Shown here piece after piece: positions 1 to 8,177 of a stretch of 12,807 nucleotides of DNA. This stretch comes from Triparma columacea (taxonomy: Eukaryota > Sar > Bolidophyceae > Parmales > Triparmaceae): contig BRYA01000820.1 in NCBI GenBank assembly GCA_030267965.1, positions 1,359 through 14,165 of the forward strand, read 5' to 3'. The notes beneath the pieces are model-generated. The model was not told the DNA's origin, did no database searches, and saw only the letters and a list, made by a program, of their open reading frames with translations. A program made the position numbers and the translations under genes. How positions within the stretch are numbered: position 1 is the first letter of the stretch; each line of letters begins with the position of its first letter.

Positions 1-1645
1 GCCGCCAGTGCAGCAGTGGTACCGTTCTCGACACAAGTTGAAGCTGCGCCCGTGCGAGCCTTCCCTTCTCCTGAGCTTACCTCATCCTGGGGCAAGGCTC
101 AGAGAATCCGACGCAAAGTCAAGTGCCAACGACGTCACAGCGAGGATGCTTGTCACGAGGGCAAGATAAACCCCTGACAGAGGCAACTCGCAGTAAAGGT
201 GACTATCGGCGACACATGACGGAAGAGCACGCCGCCAATGCAGCAGTGCTCTCGACACAAATGGAAGCTACTCCCATGCGAGACTTCCCTTCTCCTGAGC
301 TTACCCTCTCCAGGGGCAAGACTCAGAGAAGCGGACACAGAGTCGAGTACCGACGGCATCTCATCGTAGAAGCCTGTCGTGAAGACAGTGGCAACTAGCA
401 AGAGAGGAGACTATCTCTCAGCGCAGGAGCTCGTCCAGATGACAGAGGCAACTCGCAAAAGAGGTGACTACCGACGACACATGACGGAAGAGCACGCCGC
501 CAGTGCAGCAGTGGTACCGTTCTCGACACAAGTTGAAGCTACGCCCGTGCGAGCCTTCCCTTCTCCTGAGCTTACCTCATCCTGGGGCAAGGCTCAGAGA
601 ACCCGACACAAAGTCAAGTGCCGGCGACGTCACAGCGAGGATGCTTGTCACGAGGGCAAGATAAACCCCTGACAGAAGCAACTCGCAGTAAAGGTGACTA
701 TCGGCGACGCATGACAGAAGAACACGCCGCCAATGCAGCAGTGCTCTCGACACAAATGGAAGCTACGCCCATGCGAGACTTCCCTTCTCCTGAGCTCAAC
801 CTCTCCAGGGGCAAGACTCAGAGAAGCAGACACAGAGTCGAGTACCGACGGCATCTCAGCGTAGAAGCCTGTCGTGAAGACAGTGGCAACTAGCAAGAGA
901 GGAGACTATCTCTCAGCGCAGGAGCTCGTCCAGGTGACAGAGGCAACTCGCAAAAGAGGTGACTACCGACGACACATGACGGAAGAGCACGCCGCCAGTG
1001 CAGCAGTGGTACCGTTCTCGACACAAGTTGAAGCTGCGCCCGTGCGAGCCTTCCCTTCTCCTGAGCTTACCTCATCCTGGGGCAAGGCTCAGAGAACCCG
1101 ACACAAAGTCAAGTGCCGACGACGTCACAGCGAGGATGCTTGTCACGAGGGCAAGATAAACCCCTGACAGAAGCAACTCGCAGTAAAGGTGACTATCGGC
1201 GACACATGACGGAAGAGCACGCCGCCAATGCAGCAGTGCTCTCGACACAAATGGAAGCTGCGCCCATGTGAGACTTCCCTTCTCCTGAGCTTACCCTCTC
1301 CAGGGGCAAGACTCAGAGAAGCAGACACAGAGTCGAGTACCGACGGCATCTCAGCGTAGAAGCCTGTCGTGAAGACAGTGGCAACTAGCAAGAGAGGAGA
1401 CTATCTCTCAGCGCAGGAGCTCGTCCAGATGACAGAGGCAACTCGCAAAAGAGGTGACTACCGACGACACATGACAAGAGAGCACGCCGCCAGTGCAGCA
1501 GTGTTTCCGACGCAAATGGGAGCTACGCCCATGCGGGCCTTCCCTTCTCCTGAACTTACCCCCTCCTGGGGTGAAACTCAGAGAATCTGACACAAATCCA
1601 AGTACCGACGACATCTCAGCGGAGGAGCTTGTCATGAGGCATATG
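1..1645. repeat. Tandem array of a 495-bp higher-order repeat
   Basis: The same sequence recurs at exactly 495-bp spacing: the landmark gccgccagtgcagcagtg starts at 1, 496, 991 and 1486. Copies 1-495, 496-990 and 991-1485 differ at only a handful of positions. The piece from 1486 to about 1645 is a diverged, truncated edge copy. Each 495-bp unit holds two related subunits, one starting gccgccagtg (230 bp) and one starting gccgccaatg (265 bp). They differ much more from each other than the 495-bp copies do, so this is a higher-order repeat of a diverged dimer. The array continues past the left edge. Forward translation gives conserved protein-like blocks (GDYRRHMTEEHAA, FPSPEL), but in two frames separated by stops, so no intact gene runs through. 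I do not recognise it as a known transposon or satellite. Confidence 0.95.
1486..1645. repeat. Diverged right-edge copy of the 495-bp repeat
   Basis: This copy begins with the usual landmark but lacks the gtaccgttct stretch of the 230-bp-type subunit. It carries its own substitutions (for example gtgtttccgacgcaaatggg) and a mix of positions matching one subunit or the other. Homology stops near cagcggaggagcttgtcatgag, after which the sequence is unique. An edge copy more diverged than internal copies is what unequal crossing-over predicts, because terminal units escape homogenisation. It may be closest to the ancestral monomer. Confidence 0.8.
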
Positions 1646-3660
1646 GGGGGTCGTGTGGGTTGTTTGGTAGTTGACGTGGCCGTTCTTCAGTGCGATTGTA
1701 AGGACAGGAATACAGATTGGTATTCTAGGTCTATTAGCATATCGATACAGATGCTGCCCATTTCGTCACGTACTATGTGTCGGTCACATAATAGGTTGTC
1801 GTGTGGATGCAGGGTCATCTATTACTGGTCTCAATATGATATACGGGCTTCAGGCTGTCTCATCTACTGAGGCCTTGAAGCTAGGTACTTGAGAATAGGG
1901 TCTTGATCGAAGCCGGCGTGCCTTCGCATGAATTCTAAGTCTATCAACTATACGTTTGTCCCTATCCGCCCCAATTAGAAAAGGCATTCGTTTAAAAGGA
2001 TATCTTGGGCTAGGCTCAACGCTGCTGAGCGTGTCGATGATCTAGCACAACCATGCCACCCTTTAAAATATATTTCCTCAGATCGCCAGTGTAAAGGTTG
2101 AGCGAGTCTCTCCCATGTCGCGGCCGCAGCCGCGCAGGGTTGTGTACTCAGCTCTTTGTCCTCTCTTAGAAATCTGTCCCCCGAAAAACTCGGATTTTCT
2201 CCTCTTCGGGAGGCAGGCCCAGAATAATTTGGGCACCAGAAATCAGCCAAAAAGAGAATCCATGAGGTCTTCACCATCGCGTTCCCCCAGTTAAAATAAG
2301 GCTCGAACGGGTTCTTCTCGTAGCAAGAAGAGCTCCGACTTCCAAAAATCTATCCCCCCGCGTAAATTCAATGATATACTAGAGAGGTGAGTGGGATTTT
2401 TTCACTTTTGAGGACCTCTACCTCACCTCAAACGCGTCGTTTGCGCTCGTTTCTTTCGTATTCTGCGTCTTATGGTCCATACAGGCGCCCTTGCAGAAGG
2501 AATCCCAACAAAATTTGCTTACATGCAAGTTTTGACTCTCCCCCGGCTAATCGCCCGCAGCAAAGAGTTGTGGAGGGCAATTATTGACAATTACAAGACG
2601 AGGCCTCCGACAATTTGCTATCGTTACCTCACCAAGCCTCATCAGCTATAGCATCGTTAATGACATCACTGATAGATGATGAAAAAAGCCTTTCTTCCAA
2701 TGCGTCGCATCTGGGGGAGATGACAAATAAAATAATGAAAAGACGTATGTTAATAGCAACTCTATTTTGGTAGGGAGTTGATATAAGTGCGATAAGCCAA
2801 CTTACCAAATATTAAGCTCCGAAAATGTCTATAAGCTTCAGAGGCTGATTTGGGTCAAAATGAGCTTTTTGAATGACAAATTTAAACGTAAAGATGCCGA
2901 CGTATCGTGATATTTTTTTCAATTATCGGTAGAATTACGACGGAGCTTTCGCGGAGTATTTTCGCAGTAAATTTCTGATGTCGTAACTTACTTTAATTCT
3001 CCTCTCCTTCTCGGTGATTATGATGATTAAACATGTCCATTTGTCCCAAAGAACGAATTTCTATTGGGATTCCTTTCTACGGGCGGCAGTCTGAACCAAA
3101 TGGATGAGTATACGGTTATAACAACACCAGAAAACGCAACTTGCGTCAATTCAGACCTCAAAACTGGGAGCCCCCGAAACGAAAGAACAATCCCCTCCTA
3201 GGGCCGTTACGGTCGGAAATAACCATCCACAATACAACACTAACTTCTCTGTAGATTGAAAGTGTTGTTAATAGTATAAACTATACGTTTCTCCGCGATT
3301 GAATAGTGAAAACATGTAAGGATTGACCGATTTCGGCCCTTTTGAACAATGTGGTGAAAAACTATAATAAACGCGTTATAAGTCTATATTAATGCACTTC
3401 TGGCGGATTCATAAGTAGTAGAGGGGGGTGAGGCTTACTGGCGGTCCGAATCTTAAATTTTAAAGAAAGTTAAAAATCCCAAAAGCCAGCTCTCCCAGTA
3501 GAACTCAAGTTCTGAGGAAGGGCCTTCTTTTGAGGGTTACAAGTAATGTATTAATTTAATCATTTACGCGCGTTCGCGTCAACTCTCAAGGCGAAGTCGT
3601 GTGCAAGGTAAACTCTAAAGGGGGGATCCAATTTCATGATAATATACATTCCCTTCATTT
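1646..3660. other. Gene-poor intergenic region
   Basis: About 2 kb with stops in all frames. The longest ATG-started frame I considered is a 100-codon minus-strand frame (2277 to 1975), which has no recognisable domain and no neighbouring exon that joins to it. I see no tRNA B-box, rRNA, convincing snoRNA or transposase motif. The stretch from about 2600 to 3560 is visibly more AT-rich than the genes to the right. Small elements noted are an 8-bp inverted repeat (3234-3241 with 3261-3268) and a 12-mer, aactatacgttt, present at 1946 and 3279. The last part, 3560-3660, is probably the 3' UTR of the minus-strand RING gene. Confidence 0.6.
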
Positions 3661-5154
3661 TTACATGAACACCGTCTCGCGTTTCCTGATCACCTTCCTG
3701 CACATCGGGCAGTCGTCGACCTCTTTTGAGCACTCCCCGCAGCAGACCAGGTGGCCGCAGGGTAAGAACAGGACGCCCCGTTTCTCCACAAAGCACACGG
3801 TGCAAGCTACGGTGTCTTCTAGGGCCTCGAGGGACCGGGAGACGTCGTCCTTCTCCTTTTTGACCTTTTTGAGGGTGTGGTTGAAGGAGGCTTGGTTGTC
3901 GACGAGGATGGCGAGGTTGGAGCGCTTGTTGTTGCCGTTGGAGTCGGCGGGGGAAGGGGGGTTGGAGAGGGTCGTGGAGATGTCGTTGGTGAGGTCGAGG
4001 ATTTCGGTTGGGGCGAGGGTGGAGGTGATTGTGGCGAGGGCCTTCTCGAAGCGGTAGAGGGAGTCCTGGATGGAGGTAAGGGAGGATTTCATTGCGGCCT
4101 GCTCGGATTGCATCATGGCCTGCTTGGTGAGGACTGTTTCGAGGTTTGATTTCATCGCGGCCTGCTCGGAGCGCATCGTGGCCTGCTCGGTGAGGACTGT
4201 TTCAAGGTTGGATTTCATCGCAGTCTGCTCGGTGCGCATCGCGGCCTGCTCGGTGCGGACTGTTTCAAGGTTGGATTTCATTGTGGCCTGCTTGGTGCGC
4301 ATCACGGCAGGCTCCTTCTCCATGCCCACGGATCCAGCTGTGCTTGAACCAAAAGACTGTGTGCTCGAGGGGTTCGACTGCTCCCCCCCATCCATGTTGA
4401 GCATCTCCTTGAGTTTCAACGCCATGTTTTTCGTTTCTGTGCCGTTGAGCTTCGCGTCTCCAATTATCGCCTCAATACGTGACATCAATTCAGGGAAGTG
4501 AAATAGGCCGGCCTTCACCTCATCATCGGCGCCATTAGCAATGTTGTGTATCGCCCACACAGCATCTTCCCTCGCCTGCTTATACTCGCTCCCCTTCTGT
4601 CCTAGTATCTCAACCAAGCCGGCAATCAGCCCCTCATGCTCAATCAACCCCTTCTTCACCTCCGCGTCGATGCCATAAGCAATGTTGCTTATCGCCATCC
4701 CCCACACACGCACAGCCTTTTCCCTCGCCCGCTTATACTCGCTACTCTTCTGTCCTAGTATCTCAACCAAGCCAGCAATCACCCCCTCGTGCTTAAACAA
4801 CCCCTTCAACACCATTGCGTCGGCGCCACAAGCAATATTGTTTATCGCCGCCACAGCAGTATTCCTCGCCACCATAAACCACCACCTCTCTCCGTCCATC
4901 CTCATCACCCTAACCAATCCCCCAAGCAAGTCCTTCTCCTCAACTAACTGGAGCTTATTCTCTTCAATCTTCCCTAGCTCCCACACCGTATTTACAGCCG
5001 ACACTAACCCGAAATTTCCATTACTGGTTGTAAGAACCTTGACGAGTTTCTTAACCTCCTCCATTTGAACCCTTACAGAACTTCTTTTCCTTTCGAAATT
5101 CTTCTTTGAGCGCTTTTGACCAACCTTCCCACTTCCTTGGCCATCCATATCCAT
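3661..5154 (-). CDS. ARM-repeat / coiled-coil / RING-finger protein (putative E3 ubiquitin ligase)
   Basis: A 497-residue single-exon protein; the ATG is at 5154-5152 and TAA at 3663-3661. The N-terminus (about 1-30) is basic. Residues about 50-235 are armadillo-like helical repeats. Two of them (residues 119-148 and 170-199, 153 bp apart) are near-duplicates containing AGLVEILGQK, each tied to a NIA(C/Y/N)G helix. Residues about 284-358 are a 21-residue repeat with heptad character, so probably a coiled coil. Residues 451-485 form a C-terminal RING with spacing C-x2-C-x11-C-x-H-x3-C-x2-C-x6-C-x2-C (C451, C454, C466, H468, C472, C475, C482, C485), closest in style to the cIAP/MEX-type RING. 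RING domains of this kind usually recruit E2 enzymes; E3 ligase activity, with the ARM part binding substrate and the coil oligomerising, is inference. No signal peptide or membrane segment is visible. It diverges from the methyltransferase gene across 145 bp. Confidence 0.9.
   Translation of the reverse strand: MDMDGQGSGKVGQKRSKKNFERKRSSVRVQMEEVKKLVKVLTTSNGNFGLVSAVNTVWELGKIEENKLQLVEEKDLLGGLVRVMRMDGERWWFMVARNTAVAAINNIACGADAMVLKGLFKHEGVIAGLVEILGQKSSEYKRAREKAVRVWGMAISNIAYGIDAEVKKGLIEHEGLIAGLVEILGQKGSEYKQAREDAVWAIHNIANGADDEVKAGLFHFPELMSRIEAIIGDAKLNGTETKNMALKLKEMLNMDGGEQSNPSSTQSFGSSTAGSVGMEKEPAVMRTKQATMKSNLETVRTEQAAMRTEQTAMKSNLETVLTEQATMRSEQAAMKSNLETVLTKQAMMQSEQAAMKSSLTSIQDSLYRFEKALATITSTLAPTEILDLTNDISTTLSNPPSPADSNGNNKRSNLAILVDNQASFNHTLKKVKKEKDDVSRSLEALEDTVACTVCFVEKRGVLFLPCGHLVCCGECSKEVDDCPMCRKVIRKRETVFM
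4081..4305 (-). repeat. 63-bp in-frame tandem repeats encoding a 21-residue coiled-coil unit
   Basis: Inside the RING gene, residues about 284-358 repeat with a period of exactly 21 residues: MKSNLETV starts at 292, 313 and 334, with a degenerate MKSSL at 355. Twenty-one residues equal three heptads, so gain or loss of a 63-bp unit keeps both the reading frame and the coiled-coil register. The DNA copies are very similar, which suggests recent duplication or conversion. Confidence 0.9.
4558..4800 (-). repeat. Recently duplicated ARM-repeat segment (153-bp period)
   Basis: Two near-identical 90-bp blocks (4711-4800 and 4558-4647) lie 153 bp (51 codons) apart and encode the same ARM helix pair ending in EILGQK(S/G)SEYK. 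The close nucleotide match indicates a recent internal duplication rather than ancient ARM divergence. Confidence 0.85.
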
Positions 5155-5299
5155 ATTTTGACCAAAATTAGTTTGTTGAATTAGTCGATAATTGAATAAA
5201 TTTGTGCATCTAATCGTTGTTTACGCTCATACAAAGTCATACATAAGTTGTTGTGGTGTATATAGTGTATCTAATAGCTATATTTAGATCCAACTAAAA
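5155..5299. promoter_or_regulatory. Compact bidirectional promoter region
   Basis: This 145-bp AT-rich gap separates two divergent start codons (ATG at 5154 minus, ATG at 5300 plus), so both promoters and 5' UTRs must fit here. A TATA-like tgtatatagtg lies near 5256-5266, upstream of the plus-strand gene. An in-frame TAG at 5285-5287 precedes the plus-strand ATG and supports that start. No specific factor site could be assigned. Confidence 0.6.
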
Positions 5300-8120
5300 A
5301 TGGAGATCACGATCGACCAGTCTTCAGACACTAAAGGGTTAACCCCTCCCAACACATCACAGCAACAAACACAGGATCACGTCGTAATCAACAGAGAAGG
5401 CGCTAGGTTTAAGATCCTTAATCACAAATGGGGATGGAATAAAGATACTATTAGTCAAAGAATTATCCCTAACTTATACAGACATTTAGAGTACTTGGAC
5501 GCTAACCAAACTGACAAACAAACTGACAAACAAGGTGAGAGACTACTAGTATAGTGGAAGCTATAGAGAATAGGGAGAGGCATAGCCAATACCCAATAGT
5601 CTTCTCTCCCTTCTGCCAACAATCCTCACTGCCAAACTAACACATCCCCTAATCTTACACACCCCCAGCCACCACCACCACTACAAGTACCACCATAACC
5701 ACTACAACCACCACCACCACAACCACCAACACCAACACTTCCACCAACACTGACATCCCCCCCATTACCACCTCCTTCGACTCAATCATCCACACCTGTC
5801 GTACACCGCCAAAGAAGGGTTTCTCCATAGTAACCCTAACCTCCTCCACCCTCAAAGCCCGTCTCCGTTACCTCCTCTCCAAGCATTACACCTCCCCCCT
5901 AACTTCCAAACCCCTACCTTTAAACATCGACGCCCTAGCATCCGCGGATTGGTCACCTACCCCACTCCGCCTTGACACCATCTGTGCCTCAACGGATGGT
6001 ATGAAGAGAGGGAATAGGGGTGTAACGTTTAACTGGATGGACGATGTAGATAAACGCGGTAACAAACGACAGCGTACAGACGACGGTGGTTACATCGGTG
6101 ACGACGTTGAAGAGGGGACAGGGAAGAAGAGCAAGGGTGATTGCGGAGATAACAGGAAGGATCAACCACTTACGGACGATGAGGTTAGGGATAAACTAAC
6201 ACCACTATGGAAAGAGTACTTAGTTAAAGTCGACCCAAAAGCGGGACAGAGAGGGGAGGGTAGTCTACCTTACCACCTTTACAAAAAAACTGTAGCGGCG
6301 AAAAAAGACTGCCTGGTTAAAGTCGTTAAATCAAGTAGAGGGACTTATCAAGATAAGCTTGAACTTAGGAATAGGAATATTAAAAAATCCAAACAAAACG
6401 GACGCTTCGATGGTATGACGGAGAAACAAAAAAAGGAGGAATTTGGAGATGAAGTTGTTTACCCAAATTGGACGGATAAAAAAGCGAATATGGTTAAATG
6501 GTGCGAAGGGGAAATAGGGATTATGGGGGAGGGGATTGAGGGAAGTATAGGGTATAGGAACAAATGCGAACTTACCATTAAATCAGCCCCCCCCACAACC
6601 GGAGAAGGAGAAGGAGGAGGATCGGGTGTTAAGGTTGGGTTTTTACCACAGGGTTGGAACGGTGCGACAGCGTCACCAAACTCATGCTGGAACACACCCG
6701 AAATCGTCGGTGTTATAGGTCGCTCATTAGAGAGCCTGCTTAAAGCAAAAGCGTACGAACCTAAAACATACCAAGGTACATGGCGTATGTGTACAGTCCG
6801 CATCGGTAGGGAAGTCGAGGGTGTTAAGGGTGTTCAGGTTGTACTTCAACATGCGAGTGAAAAAGGTGTACATGGGAAAGGAGTAGGGGAAGGGGAGGGG
6901 AGGTTATTGAAGGAGGATATTGAGAGGGTTAGGAAGGAATGGGATGGGAAAATATGGAACACTAACGACCACGAAAGGATCAAAGAAATCAACGCATTGG
7001 GGGGGGGGAGAAACCTAAAGGGTAGGGGTGAAGAGAAGTACGAAATAAAAAGCTGCATGACGCAGGAGTTCGACGGGGTTAGCAACCCACCACCAGCGCA
7101 CCCTGTTAAGAAACTTTTCGGGGAGGAGGACCTGGAGTACGAGCTGGGCGGGTGCGTGTTTAAGGTTAGCCATGGTTCTTTCTTTCAGGTTAATATAGGG
7201 GCTGCTGAAGTGCTTTATAAAAAAATCGTTGAAGAAGTTAAAGAGGGGGAGAAAGAGGGACAGAGGACGGTCATGTTTGATGTGTGCTGCGGGACGGGTA
7301 GTATTGGGATCGTGGCGGGGAAAATGGGGGCGGCTGACAGAATCGTGGGATGCGATATTAGCGAGGTGAGAATGTTTTATATAAGGGGAAGGAAGTGGGG
7401 GGGGGGGGGAGGGGACAGAGGGTACTTTAAGACGTGGAGAGACTTGCGGACGCAGCATTATCACGAAAGTAACAAAGAGGACTGACCCAACTCTCTCTCC
7501 TAACAAACACACCTTTCTTTTTCACGCTCGGCTTCACTGCAGCCGGCCATAAGGGATGCCGAGGTTAACAAGGAGTTGAACGGCCTAGGTTCTAGGTGCG
7601 TCTTCGAGGCCGGGAGGGCCGAGAACGTAATGGCTCAACAGGTGAAGAGGGAGCTGGAGCTTGTCGGGAAGGACACGGAGGGAACAAAGGGGACGAGATT
7701 CATTGCAGTCGTAGACCCGGCGAGGGAAGGATGCCACGGCGACGTTCTCAAGGTAAGATCAAGGTCAAAGAGGGCGATATTCTTAACGCTGCCTTGGTTA
7801 ATTCCAATTCAACTGCTAACGCAAGGTCTCATCCCCCCGCCCTCTCACCCTGCTCCTCCTAAAACCAGTCCCTCCGTAACACCTTGGCAATAAAAAGGGT
7901 CGTGTACGTGTCTTGCAACCCCACAGTTAGCCTCCCACGCGACGCCAAGGTCCTCTGCGGTCCCAAGAGCAAGCGCGTTTACGGGGAGCCATTTGTGGTT
8001 AAAAGGGCACAGCCTGTTGACATGTTCCCACTCACGAAACACACGGAGGTTGTCATGGTATTCGAAAGGGGGGGGGAAGAGGAAGAGGAGAAGGAGGGGA
8101 GCGGGGGGGAAAGTAAATGA
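5300..8120 (+). CDS. TRMT2A: tRNA (uracil-54-C5)-methyltransferase, TRMT2A type; four exons
   Basis: Gene model: exons 5300-5534, 5669-7365, 7543-7752 and 7869-8120, giving 797 residues; all junctions are GT-AG and keep frame. The family makes 5-methyluridine at tRNA position 54 (T-loop) using S-adenosylmethionine. Residues about 35-150 look like an RRM (KKGFSIVTL resembles RNP1) interrupted by a Thr-rich stretch (80-107). Conserved blocks then follow: YRNKCE (374-379), FFQVN (583-587), SAM motif I DVCCGTG (616-622), the acidic GCDISE end of exon 2, a DPPR-type motif here reading DPAREG (702-707), YVSCNP with the catalytic Cys730, and HTEVVMVFER with the likely general base Glu774. The RRM and the absence of a visible TRAM domain point to the eukaryotic TRMT2A branch rather than bacterial TrmA/RlmD. 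Oddities: a long charged insert at about 285-350, a glycine run at a G10 tract (6999-7008), and an acidic tail after a G9 tract. The ATG lies in an AAAAATGG context. The family assignment is very secure; exon ends are predictions. Confidence 0.93.
5535..5668 (+). other. Intron 1 of the TRMT2A-type gene (134 bp)
   Basis: The donor is CAAG|GTGAGA and the acceptor CACCCCCAG|CC. A branch-like CTAAC lies at 5637-5641, 27 bases before the AG. It splits a codon after base 1 (G|CC, Ala79). Reading straight through would hit TAG and TAA stops, while splicing joins two open segments in frame. Confidence 0.85.
5669..5753 (+). repeat. ACC/ACA trinucleotide-rich tract encoding poly-threonine
   Basis: Immediately after the intron 1 acceptor, the exon is a degenerate (ACC)n/(ACA)n microsatellite giving mostly Thr (residues about 80-107). 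It sits between the first RRM-like strand and the RNP1-like strand, so it would be a loop insertion. The slippage-prone tract makes repeat-length variation and alternative acceptor use plausible. Confidence 0.8.
7366..7542 (+). other. Intron 2 of the TRMT2A-type gene (177 bp)
   Basis: The donor is GCGAG|GTGAGA and the acceptor TTCACTGCAG|CCG, with a branch-like CTAAC at 7500-7504. Phase 0. Splicing restores the family alignment across the junction: GCDISE joins PAIRDAEVN, matching the conserved acidic-motif-to-helix segment. The intron carries a G13 run at 7397-7409. Confidence 0.9.
7753..7868 (+). other. Intron 3 of the TRMT2A-type gene (116 bp)
   Basis: The donor is CTCAAG|GTAAGA and the acceptor CCTAAAACCAG|TCC, with CTAAC at 7816-7820. 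Phase 0. Joining gives GCHGDVLK-SLRNTLAIKR, which fits the spacing between the DPPR-type motif and the SCNP catalytic motif in this family. Confidence 0.88.
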
Positions 8121-8177
8121 AGAGTTCAATCTAAGGTTTTTCAAACGAACCATTTTCTCCTTGTTGTATTACTACTC
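8121..8177. other. 57-bp gap between convergent stop codons
   Basis: The plus-strand TGA ends at 8120 and the minus-strand TAG begins at 8180-8178. No canonical AATAAA is visible on either strand in the gap. Each transcript's 3' end probably runs into the opposing coding sequence, giving overlapping mRNA ends. Confidence 0.75.

Noticed and set aside
153..1635. Minus-strand frames of about 75-82 codons repeated through the tandem array
   Set aside because: They recur because the DNA recurs. Starts and ends are dictated by the repeat unit, with no known domain; codon-position evidence is too thin to call them genes.
1975..2277. A 100-codon minus-strand frame with an ATG start in the gene desert
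   Set aside because: It has no recognisable domain, no splice partner and unremarkable composition; a frame of this length is expected by chance.
2387..2587. A 66-codon plus-strand frame
   Set aside because: It starts at GTG rather than ATG and shows no conserved feature; not credible in a eukaryotic nuclear genome.
3011..3094. Possible box C/D snoRNA: ATGATGA at 3020 and CTGA at 3091
   Set aside because: Flanking bases do not form the terminal stem, and no C'/D' boxes or guide sequence could be supported.
5655..5855. A minus-strand Val-rich frame resembling a membrane segment
   Set aside because: It is the antisense shadow of the (ACC)n poly-Thr tract in exon 2 of the methyltransferase gene.
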